Shown here: one piece after another, positions 45,601 through 57,600 of the stretch
Layout of the letters: each line of letters starts with the position of its first letter
Numbering within the stretch: the stretch's first letter is position 1
NCBI GenBank assembly: GCA_963693305.1
Contig: OY855913.1
Span: 17,374,484 to 17,438,483 of the forward strand
Reading direction: 5' to 3'
DNA: 64,000 nt
Origin: Meandrina meandrites
Lineage: Eukaryota > Cnidaria > Anthozoa > Scleractinia > Meandrinidae
The notes under the pieces: model-generated
Seen by the model: the letters and a program-made list of their open reading frames with translations, nothing else
Told to the model about the DNA's origin: nothing
Database searches by the model: none
Position numbers and translations under genes: made by a program

Positions 45601-48600
45601 TGACAAACTATCAATGAAAATTCTGTCCCCTCAACTAAAACAGGAGAATGAGGAGGTGACTGAAAAAATAAACTTGTCTATTTCGTAATTATAGGCAATA
45701 CATGTACATGACAACGCTGTCTGCAGATTGTGAAGGAAAGCAAACTTGCAAATGAGTCGAAAATCACACACCGTAAGCACAACAAATAGCTTATAAACAA
45801 TAAAATTTACCTCTTATACATCTGTTAAGCTTAGGTTAATTGAAAATTGAAAGCTTAACTTTAAAGAAAGGGCATTAAACATAAGCTTGGGCATACCTTA
45901 CGCTCGGCGTATAAGCTTAAATGCAAATTTTGTTCGACTACACAACATTATTTTGAGCTCCGTCTTCACCTCGTGGGTGTATTGACTCTTCATGCCACTT
46001 TCAACCAGAAAATGATTGCTGAGATGCTGACCAGATGATGAAAGGTGTAGAACCTTCCCAAAAGTGGTAAATAATTCGCGAAGTACGTTTTTTCACGGAA
46101 CTTAAAAAAAAAGAGAAACGAATTAATGAAGCCGAAGTTATTTTACATGGGTGGTTGCTTTTTTGATTGACACCATTGACAGAGTTGATTGAAAGACGAA
46201 ACTTTTTCTGGTCAGAGTTGCTAGGCTACAAAGATTATAAACTGTTTTCAAAGTTCTCAATTTGCTTTCTTCGACAGGATGTCAAGGAATCGCTCCATTA
46301 TGCCCATTTTTTCTTCGTGCATTTTCTGCGCAAGGGCAATTTTTGCTTCTTCCTCTTTCCGCTTTTCTTCCTTGTACTCGGTCAGAAATTCAATCATTTC
46401 AGTGGCGGACGACTTCGAGCGTCGTTTCTTCTTCTTTGCTGGCTCTCGGTTGCTCGCCAGAGGTAATTCCTCCTCCTCATCCGTTGACGTATTGCCTGTG
46501 GCCGGGTTTGCTGTCAAAGAAGAAACGGTCGCCACTGGAATTATTTTTGGGTCAGTTCCAAAAAACTCTTCCAGCTCTTCTTGGAATTCGCACTCTTTCC
46601 GGTCGTTTCCAGTTTTGCCGTTGTGCTCTTTGACTTTGTTAAACTTTTCCTCCAATTTTTTCCATTTATTGGAGAATTGCTCTCCCGTAACTTTCACTGA
46701 TGAATTTAAATAAAACTTTTCGGCAATTCTTTGCCAAGCCACGTTTTTGCGGACTTTGCCTTTTACGAACAGGTCGTCATTTTCATGTCGTAGTGAAATT
46801 AATAATTTCGTACTTTTTGTTGACCAAGTAAGTAATTTTGTTTCTTCCCCCTCGAGTTCTGAAATAAAAAAATTTATATGTTTTGCGCACCACTAGGAAG
46901 GCAAAAGAAAGCAACAATATCCTTATCAAAAAGGAGAAAGCGATAAAATAATTAGCTTGCGTATACTTACCACAAGTCCATGAAGCAGCCCCTGCCATTT
47001 TCTAAAAATTTCACCTCCTTTGTCCAAAGGGTCCCAATAATAAACACTCAAAATTCCCGCGCACTTCCCGCGTTCTGCGCGGGGAGCGACAGAACTGGCT
47101 GGCCCTACTCCAAGAGCAGGGCCATTTCGGCCAGAACCAGTTCTCTCAGTTCTCAGAACTGACGCGTTCCATTTACGCACAGTCCGAACCGACCGGTCAG
47201 TTCTGACAAATGGAAAGCGCCCTAAGTCTTGTTCTAGATTTCCATAAGGGCACCTCACCTCCCACTGAATACAAGCTTTCACTGGCACTGTGCAGTATAT
47301 TAATATTAAAAATAAAAACTAAGGTACCTTCTTAATTTAGTGAGTGTGATGTTGAGGTTTGGAAACTTTTCCCTAAACTGTTCATTCAAGTCTTTTTTCA
47401 GCTCAGATGGCTTTGCATATATTACCATCGATACCTAAAATGCAATCAAAATCCATTTAATAATTACCACAAAATCTCAGTTGTTAAACCAAATAGCATT
47501 TCACTTTGATTAGAAAGTGCACAGCAATTTGTTATGCAAATTATTAAAGAGCTCAGCAAACATGGGACAAATAAAGCAAGAAAGAACATATTAAATTAAC
47601 TGCTTTTGGATGGTCCCTAAAACTCTACTTCCTAACATTACATAAATTTTGCAATACTTGCATGTAGTTTTAATTAATAGTAATTATTATGTACTTTTGC
47701 TGCAAAAGAAATCATTACACATTACAGCGTGCATACATGTACACTGTATAATTAGCAATTATTCCACCAGCGAGCATTGGATATGAGATGGTAGATAGCC
47801 AATGAGGCGCATACATGTAGCACTGAGTTGGCTATAATGATCTCATAATCCAACAGCATGAGTGGAATAATTGCTTTAAAAAAAGCCCAAAAGAATTGCA
47901 ATATTTGAGCTACCCAGCCGTTTTTGTTGACACGTATCAGCTATGAAATCTGTGGTCAATATATATGAGCTCATATACCATTGCCTGTTAGCTAATCAAA
48001 ACTCAGGAATTGCAATGTACCATTGCTAGTTTTTAATAATGCCTGATGCAATATTTCAAACATGAGCTCTAGAGAGTGTTTCATCACATTTTTAAACACA
48101 GAGAAAGAGTTGAAAATAAGATGCACAGTAAAGTATTACTTTTTTGACCAAGTTGGAGGTGTTTGCAAATGTGATGAAACACTCTCTTGGTGTTTTACAT
48201 AATCTTCTCAATCGAAAGTAAAACTAGGGAGAAAAGGGAGAACTAAAATCACAAGAAAACTACACTCATTACATAAAAGATTACAGATCAAAACACTCTC
48301 ATGGCTATGATGTCCTTTGTTTTAACTTGATGAATTCTTAATGAGTTTGTAAAGCATACATACCATGTAAGATGCAAGGTTGAGAACCTTCCTGTGACGT
48401 CCGGAAGTCAGCTCAGGATCATCAAGAAGATGGGGATGGTACCCACTGGGTGAAGTAAAGGCACTGTCACCAGACTCTATGAGATACAAAGAAAACAGCT
48501 GAAGCATTCCTCTGAATCATCAGAAAGAATCATTTGATTAGCAAAACTGAATACAATTAAGAAAACATTTTATCAAGTGGAAATTCATAAATGCTTGACG

Positions 48601-51600
48601 TCTTAAATATACTTTCCATAGAGTACATACAGTGCAAAGTTCATGACTGTATCACTGTAATACAAAAGGGTGCAAAACAGGCAGCCACTGATGGACATGT
48701 AGTCCATTTTGATTACAACTGAATCCTCTTAGCTGAAGCAAAATGCTTATGAACATCAGACCACCAACAGTGCTGACTGAGGCCCACTAAGGGCTCTGTC
48801 CTCTACTCTATTCAAACAGTGTGGTGGGTTCTCTTGCTCCAGCTGCATTTCACTGCCAACTGCCCTCTTTCAAATCAGGAGCCCTACAGGCTGAGCTAAT
48901 GAGCTAACTGCAGTAACACAAAAGGCTGATTGGTACAAGGTCTGTTTCAAGTTCTCGCAAAATTAATTATAAGATGAGTGCAATTTCATATTGAAACAAG
49001 CTGAAAAACTAACTAAGTAAGGTGACTTTTCTAATTTATTGAGCTTCTGTTTCTGTAGAGTTCAGAGTTCCATATAGTCAGCTTGAAACTAAAGCTCAGA
49101 ACTTGTTTCTGGGCAAGCTTGCAAAAAGATTAACTAGCAAGGAAAGTCCAGTAAATGCTCATTTTTAATAACCACCTTTACCGGGTGAGACTCCTCCAGG
49201 ATCCACGGGTGAAGAGCTGGATCTGCTTGCAGCAGCCTCATTCCATCCACATGGGTATGTCGATTTAAGGAACGATCTATATGATACAGTCTGATGACAG
49301 AAATTTAAACACAGATAAATACAATCCTACTCAAGGGTATCTGTACTGGCACTTGAGAATAAATTTTGCAACACAAATAAAGTTTATTACCTCGCATTAA
49401 ACGCAAGGTCTTGAAATTTCTCACGAGAAATGCTTAACTTTCAATGACAGCGCTTATTGGCCATGTTCTAAACGAGCAGGGGACTGGGTACGAAAATATT
49501 TTTTTCTGTGTGCGAGCATTCAATATCCATTGAATTGAAAATGGCGCACGTGATCTGAAAGAGCATCCAAAAATTAGTACATTCACCAAATTTGATGGTT
49601 ATTGGTTTAAATGCAAAGGCATGGTACACTTTTAAAATAAGAGAGCTTAGTATGGATTGGAGGATGCCTGTCCCTCAAATCCATACTAAGTGTACCATGC
49701 CTTTGGGTTTAAACCAATAACCGTCAAATTTGGTGAATTTACTAATTTTTGGATGCTCTTTCAGATGACGTGCACCATTTTTCAATTCAATCGATATTGA
49801 ATGTTTGTACCGAAGAGAAAATATGCTCGTACCCAGTCCCCTGCTCGTTTAGAACATGGCTAATTATTAGTAAATTTGTACCATGCAACAAAGCAGTGTA
49901 TGTTTCAACAGTTTCTTACAAGTTCATGCAAAGTTGTATGTTGATCTTACATATCGCAAATGATGTCAGTGGCATGTTTGACTCAGTCACTGAACAGAGG
50001 TCAAACATTTTGTATCCTTGCACTTTGTAGAAACTCCAGGGACTAACAGTTGAAACCATGCCACAAATGTGAGAGAAACTGGCCAACAACCAATCTTGGT
50101 GGCCAAGATCAGACGTTACATGCATTAAATGTACCATAATGATTCGATTTAGCGCCCGGGGCGCTTATATACTTTTGGCACCTCAAAGGAGAGCGCTTAT
50201 TCGAGACAGGGTGCTTATTCGGGACAGGGCGCTTATTTAATTTTTTGAGAAACAACCAAATGTTCAAAACAAAACTTTAATAAATATAGAAATAACTAAC
50301 AATAACAGAAACTGTAGCGGCAACAAATTGTTGAAAGTTCATTTACTTTTAAAAGAATTGTTCATTTTAGCAGTAAATAAATACATGTATGGTACAGTGA
50401 ATGTTCATGAGTTTATCTATTCAACGTCGATGACTTCAGTGTCATAGGGGTGCTTATAAGAGTGGGGGCGTTTATTAGAATGAGGGCACTTATAGGAATA
50501 GGGGTGCTTATTGACGAAAACACATTCGAAGGGGGGCGCTTATTCGGAAGGGGGCGCTTATTAGAAGGAGGGCGCTAAATCGAATCATTATGGTAATTAA
50601 ATTAACATTGTATTGGGACAAGAACCATTTTGTCTTAATAGTGACAACTTTACTGCAGATTTCAATAACATGCAAACTGACTACTCAATCAACATAAATT
50701 TGGCATTTTCACTGTCATCAAATCAAAAAACAGGGAACAGAAGTTCACTTCAATGGGTTTAAAATGTCATGTCTCTACAGGTAATGATTGGAAGAATTTT
50801 TTGTATTTCTGACACAAGTAATTAATATATAACTCATCATCCAACCTCAGTAAAAATTTTAGAAAAATCTATCGACTAGAAAATTTTCGCGCAAACGTCC
50901 TTAAGTGATTTATTGTGAGTAAGAAATATCTTAATAAAATTTAAAAAAAGAAAGAAAGGTGTAGTGATGCAAGCATTATTTTTTTGTGGCTGAAGCTGAT
51001 ACCTTGTCAACTGTTCCCAGTTCAACTCCCTCAATACCAACAAACTGGCTTGGTGTTGTTATTGACATCTTTTTAACACTGCAAGAAAAAGAGGAAATTA
51101 TTGTTTATATTATCTATTATATGTAGCTGTTGAAATTGCAACCACTATGGTTGCCAAAGTGACTAAAACTTTGTCTTTGAGCACTTACAATTCTGGTTAA
51201 ATGGCCATTTTTGCGACTATTAATTTTTTACTCTAAGAAATTAAAAGATTAATCTTGAGAAACAATTATCTAGTTAGTTTCCATTGTTTAACTTCATGAT
51301 CAGGTTAGAGAAAACAAATGTGAGTAAAATGGAAATGAGAAGCATTAAATTACTGGTTTGAAAAGTTTCATAGATCTCACCTCATTCCTTCCTGGCCTGC
51401 TTCCTGGTTCTCCTTGTGATACTTCAGGACTGAGTATGTAACCATTGGAGCCTTATGAGATGAACACAGCACTATCCTGTGAAACAAAACAAATTTAAAT
51501 AATAAGAGATGATATTTTTAAGCTCGGAGAATAACGATAAATATGAAAATGTTTATTTGTCACAAGCATAAACCTAGTAAATGGCCTTCTATTTTAGACT

Positions 51601-54600
51601 CTCTTTGTAGCTCAGCGGTTAGAGTACCCAACCATTATGCGGAGGTCATGGGTTCCATTCTTGTCAGGGACTCGGATTTTTTCTTTGCCCTATGCTCATG
51701 ACAAATAAACCTTTCACCTTTATCATAAGTCTGTCTTTCCGTGGCAAGTTTCACACAACAAAATCTGCTTGTGATTGCAGTTTTAATGGAACTTACAAAA
51801 AAACAAGAAACTTAAGACTGACTTAATGTTAATCATACACCCTATTCATAAATGGCGGCCACGCGGAACGACCTGGTTCCGAACACATGAAAGCAAGGCT
51901 TGGTAGGCCACGCATAACAACGCATCACAGCTCACAACAAAAATGGCTTCTTCTAGTCGAGATTATGACACAGTCATCCTCACTGAAGACGATATTCCCG
52001 GAGCTTCTCTAGCTGGAAGAAACCCTGCTTCACTAAAGAATGAAGAACTCAGGTTTTGGTTGCGATGTCGAGGCAATTCGCTGAAGGGACTTTTACGAAG
52101 GCACAGCTCATAAAACGGTAAGCATCAAAACAATGAAACCTCGAAGCACATGCTCGCATCTTTGTGATTTGTCCCACGAAATTTTGTTTCCATAGTATTT
52201 AGAATTCTCTCTTTTTTTGCAGAGTCGACGAGTATATTAAAAATGGAAGGGATAACATGGTGATTGATCCCGATCCCGATGAAATATACACAAAACGAAT
52301 GCAATACTTACACAATCCCAAATCATGAGAATAAAAAGGATTGATTACCAAAGACAAATAATTATTGTTTTGGTTTTTCGAAAAACCTTTCACAGGTACA
52401 TGTACAACTAAACAACATGTGGGGGATGTACAGTTATGTGCGAAACCAAATGAGGGGATTTGGTATTGATATTGGAGTTTTAAAAGTTAAGGAGAGTTGC
52501 AGTAAACATATACATTACCAAATATGATCAGGTATAATGTGAAATCATTTTTTAAAATAGTGATCAGCACCTTATTTTTTTCAATTTTCATAGTGTGCAA
52601 TGTGGAAATGAGAAAATTTATGAATGACAAATGTGAAAAATTGACATACATGTTTGCATGATTGACTGCAAAAACAGAATACATGTAGTTACAAGTTCCA
52701 GTCAGCACAAGATTATTTCTTCATTATAATCAGTTTGTAAATATTCACAAAAGGTAGAATGTTAAGTCGCAAAAAGTGATTCAAATGTAAAAAAGTCTTT
52801 ATTTATAAAGTAGGCCAGCTCAAGATCTACATAATTGTGGGCATGTGTTTTGTTATTAGATGTTTAATATTCCTTCCATTTACATGATTAGATCAAAATG
52901 TCCTGCCTCTGGCCACAGCTGAACAAAGATAGGGATATACATTGTCAGTGGTGGCATTTAATAAGGAAACAGTCACTCAGGGCTGATTCAAGTTAAAAAA
53001 TATTATTATGCTGATTTTATACAATATTGTGGTACAATATTATGTTTTTCACTGGATTTGAAATAATCATTTTATATACATACAACCCTATGACCTGCCT
53101 GCTTGTCACTATGTGTGAACTCAAGATTAATTTAAGCACTAATAATGGGATCCTACATGTTGCACAACATGGCACACACAGACCACATTTGATTCACTAC
53201 CCCAAAAAGGCTCAATGGAATAGGTAAGGTAGGTAAGGTAAGGTAAAGTCTGCATATGAGCCTAGTGGCCCACCAGGCCGGAGCTTATCCCGGTTTCCGT
53301 AGCATGAAGCGACTAGGAGTATTGCTACTCCCCCCTGGACGGGATGCTAGTCCATCGCAGGGTTACCCTCAGCAGTAAATTCACCGGTACCCATTTATAC
53401 ACCTGGGTGGAGAGAGGCACTATGAGAGTAAAGTATCTTGCCCAAGAACACAACGCAGTGCCCCGGCCAGGGCTCGAACCCGGACCGCCCGATCCGGTGT
53501 CCAGCGCACTAACCATTAGGCCACCGAAAACACAGAAAAAAAAAAAAAGAAAATTCTTCACCTTACATTAGGACTTCAACACGGTCAAAGTGTGTCATTC
53601 ATTATGTATTCCGTTTTCATTTCACACATGCACAACATAGTGATAGAATTACCCAAGGGACACTTGGCACTACTTAGTATCCTAGCAACTAAATGCAGGT
53701 TTGAAAAAACAAGTGATCGCTAAAAACCAACCAACAAATTCGTGAAACTTCATCGCGACCGATTGTTTACACATAGGCGCCTGTTATAGATTCGCCGCCA
53801 GATAAGGAAACCTCAGTACCAGAAAGATTTTGCTACCATTCCAAGACTCTCTTCGAACGGTAGAGATTAGGTTTTCAAGTTCTTGCATTATGGAAGTTTT
53901 CGCAGGTAAACCGCAAAAAAAGTTGTGTTAACCGTCTTTCGACCGCTTGCTTATTCTTGTGGTGCAAGATAACTTCTTGCGCCGATTCTTTTAAAGCATG
54001 CATTAATTAAAAGATGGCTTCTGTCTATTCTTTGAAGCGCTTTAAAAAGTACCATCGGAAACTTACTACTAGAAATATCTTCAATGTTTGGAACGCAAAA
54101 ACCGAATTTTAAAATTAGTCCCAAGTTAAGAATCCCAATGGGACGTGACGTAAAAAAGCATTGAGCGTTACTAAGATACAAGACTCATAAATATGCACGA
54201 ACCCCACTTGAGTGGGGTTCGCTGAATGACACACTTTGACCGTGTTGAAGTCGTCATGTTTATTGCCCTTTCCACATGGATTCTTAAGCTAGCAATTTCT
54301 TGTGTTGCAATCACATCTTCAGCTGGCATCTGATCAGACATTCCCAGAAAAGGAGGGATGTTCAAGGAAACACCAAGGGGTAGAATGTCTTCAATAGTAA
54401 AGCCCTTGTCAGCCATTACAGAGTCCCCATTTGAAAAGGGAAGGTTCAAGAAGCCACTTCGCTCTACTATTTTCCTGTCAGATATACTGCCAGTATAGAG
54501 TTGGCTAATAAATGTTAAGAACCCTTTAGGTGAAATTCCCACTAATGCCTTTAAAGTGGTATGGTGTTTATACGAGCTAAACAATTCACTATTTAATAGA

Positions 54601-57600
54601 AGGCTGCTAGGCATTTCACAGCGGATCTCTGTACAGTCAATAATGACCCTTGTGGTTGGATACTTTGCCTTAAAATCCTGAGGCATTGTCTCATTTACTA
54701 GTTCTCTAGAAGGCCAAATATTTATTTGACCAAGTTTCAAATACATATAGTTTATCCAAGAAATAAAGATTCTGCTAACAGTTGGCTGAGAAACGTTAAA
54801 TAAGTGAGCTAAATGTAACTCAGCAAAACCTTGCCTCAGTCTACACAATGTCAAAAAAACTCATCTACTGGTTTTAGAGACCTTGGCCTTCCTTGTTTCA
54901 CAGGCTTAGCATTGCCAGCAACTTCCTTTCCAGACAACCAGTAATTTATGTTTTCTCCCCTGGCTCCAGGGTCCAAAAAGTCGTACAGCGCCAACATAGT
55001 CTCATAATTCAGAAACCCCATATAAAATGTTACTAGCGAGTCATTTGATGAGATGTTTTTTAATGAAAACATCTGTTCCTCTAGTTGACTCATTCTTCTG
55101 TTCCAGAGACAGAATTTTGTCCTTTAATTGCAAAACGACTGCTTCCAGTTCTTCAATTTTTAAAAGAGCTACAGACAGCTTCTCTTGAAGCTTGGTTGTT
55201 ATTATATTATTATGCTCCTCTCGCTCCGGTGTTTGCGGTATTTCTTCTGTTTCCGGAAAAGACGTCCTGTCGGCCATATTTGTAGAAGACGAATCATTGC
55301 ATGTAACTTCGCTGAATTCGGTCGCCGAATGCGTAACTTCGCTAAATTCTGACACTAAATTGTTTGTCACGGTTGTAGCCATGAAGCATGGAGTTGGCGG
55401 CGGCCGTTTGCGGGGAGAACTTTGCTTCCGTGCGAAGATACTTTGCACAGCTCCTGGTTTGGGACTGATCCTTCCATTAAGACTTTTCTTCAAATCTTCA
55501 GGCTTAAAATGCCTCGAACAAACCCTCGTTCCTTCTAATATAGAAAAATCCTTGCCTACATCTCTTCTAATGGCATGGATCCACTGCTTTCTTGTACTTG
55601 GATCGTCTGGAAAACGAAAAAAAGGATATCTTTTCCCCCGTATCTTTGTCTCGCTTATCCTTCTTCGTACACAACGGAACGCAACAATGTGTTGGCATCT
55701 CTCAGCTAATCTCCGAGTGGAAAATATTCTTGTCGGCCAAAGTTGTCCCCTATAAAGACTAAGGGAACCTTTTACCCAGCTATTTTTTCAAAAGATAAAA
55801 ATTTCAAATATCTTCTCGTAGTTTTTACAGCCAAGACACTCCAATATAATACAAATCTAAGTGCGCTTCAAGGATCAGCTGGCCTACCAAGCCTCGCTTT
55901 CATGTGTTCGAAACCAGGCTGTTCCGCGCGGCTGCCATTTATAAATAGGGTGTATTGACTTTTAAACATTTTTAACATGGAAAAGTCACAGCAAGTTTTG
56001 ACGTGAAGTTTATTTCTGCACGTACGCATTCCAAGCGGTTTATTTACACATGTATATGAGGGCATATTGTCCACAACTTAAGCAATAGGGTTAAAAAATA
56101 AAGATACCAATTGCAAACAAACTGTTCGAATTGTGGAGAGCGGCTTTAGAAGACAAGGAAACACCAAAATTCGTAAGAACCTTTGAAAACAAGCTAATTA
56201 AAACAACTCGAGAAACAAAGTGCCAGGCTTGCTTTTGCGAACTTGGTAACCAAGCTACAAAATTGGTGGAGTACTGCTCACTGATACCAACACGTTAGCC
56301 AGGTTACTAAGTTGCGAGGTTCAAAACAATGTTTCTCTCCAGGCAGTTTACAGCATTTTTAACAGGAAATGTCAACTCTTTACTCAAGAAATGTGCAGTA
56401 CTAACAACATTCATTTAAGCTTGTTTCCTGAATAGGAAAAGAAAAGTCCACAAAATCACTTGTCTTTACCATCTGGAAATCCCAGATATGAACCCCCCCC
56501 CCCCCCCCCCCCTGATGCCTTCAGAATTCCAATGGCAAGAACCCCTTTATACCTTCAGAATTCCAGTTCAAAGAACCCCCCTTGCACTCGGAATTGCAAA
56601 AAGCCGTCCATTGCATAGGCTCGCTTACCAGCCGCTGTTCGGGGAATGAGCCCGCGCTCCTCCCCGAAACGACGGCTGGACGCGTGGATTGACCATTGTT
56701 GATTTCCACCAATCAGAACGTCGCCTGCTCAAATCGTGCAGGCAGAATAAATTATTTTTCTGGAGCAGACTTCGAAATGACAAATGCGAGAGTGTAGTTT
56801 AACAAGGCATGCGTTCATGTTTTGGAGCGCTTTAAACTTTAAACCTGGAAGATTTACAACAAGAAAGCATTTAGAGGAGCTGGATAATGGTGAAAATGAT
56901 TTTGTAATTCAACCTACAGTCAGAAACTGTGGTTATTGACATCGTGAAAGAGACGGCGACATACAAGTCCATTGCTGTTCGCAAATGTTGGAGCCAGAAC
57001 TAGCTTCGCGTCTCTTTAAAACAGACTTTAATAGCTATTACGTGTATAAGTTACAGCAGTCTCTGGTGAAGCCGGACAAAGATAAATATTTCATCCGTGA
57101 TAAGATACAACACATCTTGCAAGATTTGTAACAGTTAAATTAGACTGCCGAGCTTAGCTGTTTAAATGCAAGTAATCATCATCTTTAATGAAAAATTTCC
57201 AGCCCTTGTCCGTTCAGAGCGAACATTTTGCGAAGTCAAAATATCTTGCAAATAGAAGCGAGCCAAACTGCTCGAGCAGAGCATCATGCAAACGTGTAAC
57301 ATGTCAAAACAAAGACAAATCCGCAGTATTGAGTCTGTGTCGGCTTGTCACGATTCTCAGTAACATTTGCTTCGCTTTGTCTCAGAATTTTTTTAGACAC
57401 TCGATACTCCTTTAGCAATCTAAAATATAAACTTATCGGGTAAGCTGTAAAAGGCAAAGTTCGTATTGGAACAAGAAAACATGTATTTTTTATGCCATTT
57501 ACGGTGATCAGTAACGACGCATAAATTAAATTTTGAATCTACGTCACAGACACGATTGGCCACTCACACGTCCAGCCGTCACTTCCCGGGGAGGAAAGAC

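Larger units (their letters stand above)
41114..47222. mobile_element. PIF/Harbinger transposon with transposase and Myb/SANT-like gene, TAA target
   Basis: The TIRs read G(T/G)GCGCTTTCCATTTGTCAG at both ends (41114 rightward and 47222 leftward) and continue as AACTGACCGG. TAA flanks the element (41111-41113 and 47223-47225). It holds a plus-strand DDE transposase and a convergent minus-strand Myb/SANT-like protein, the standard two-gene set of this superfamily. The element fills almost all of CABLES intron 7. Confidence 0.9.
53153..55698 (-). pseudogene. THAP/DDE_Tnp_4 transposase pseudogene split by a MITE and a SINE
   Basis: On the minus strand from ATG 55698 it reads M-P-T-H-C-C-V-P-L-C. 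A frameshift in a 7-T run at 55617-55623 precedes the rest of the THAP domain (P-D-D-P, V-C-S-R-H-F). A coiled coil follows, with a second shift near 55085. An 8-T codon run reduced to 7 T near 54855 makes a third shift. The DDE part has I-D-C-T-E-I, M-A-D-K-G-F and H-V-E-R-A-I-N. After A-I-N the frame is cut by the MITE at 53573-54253, resumes as K-V-K-N-F, and is cut again by the SINE at 53222-53535. It ends with I-P-L-S-L-F-G-V-V-N-Q-M-W and TAG at 53153-53155. Confidence 0.85.
51837..55953. mobile_element. Second ISL2EU-like transposon, decayed, AT target
   Basis: TIRs of about 75 bases begin ACACCCTATT(C/T)ATAAATGG on both sides. The element is flanked by AT (51835-51836 and 55954-55955), the 2-base duplication known for ISL2EU. 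It carries a plus-strand SAP-type reading frame at the left and a minus-strand THAP/DDE transposase pseudogene. A MITE and a SINE are inserted in the latter. The TIRs differ from those of the 29.4-34.9 kb element, so it is another family. It sits in CABLES intron 1. Confidence 0.88.

Noticed and set aside
53447..53530. Functional tRNA gene on the minus strand
   Set aside because: The A and B boxes are present, but the sequence continues into a SINE body and tail and the acceptor stem does not pair.
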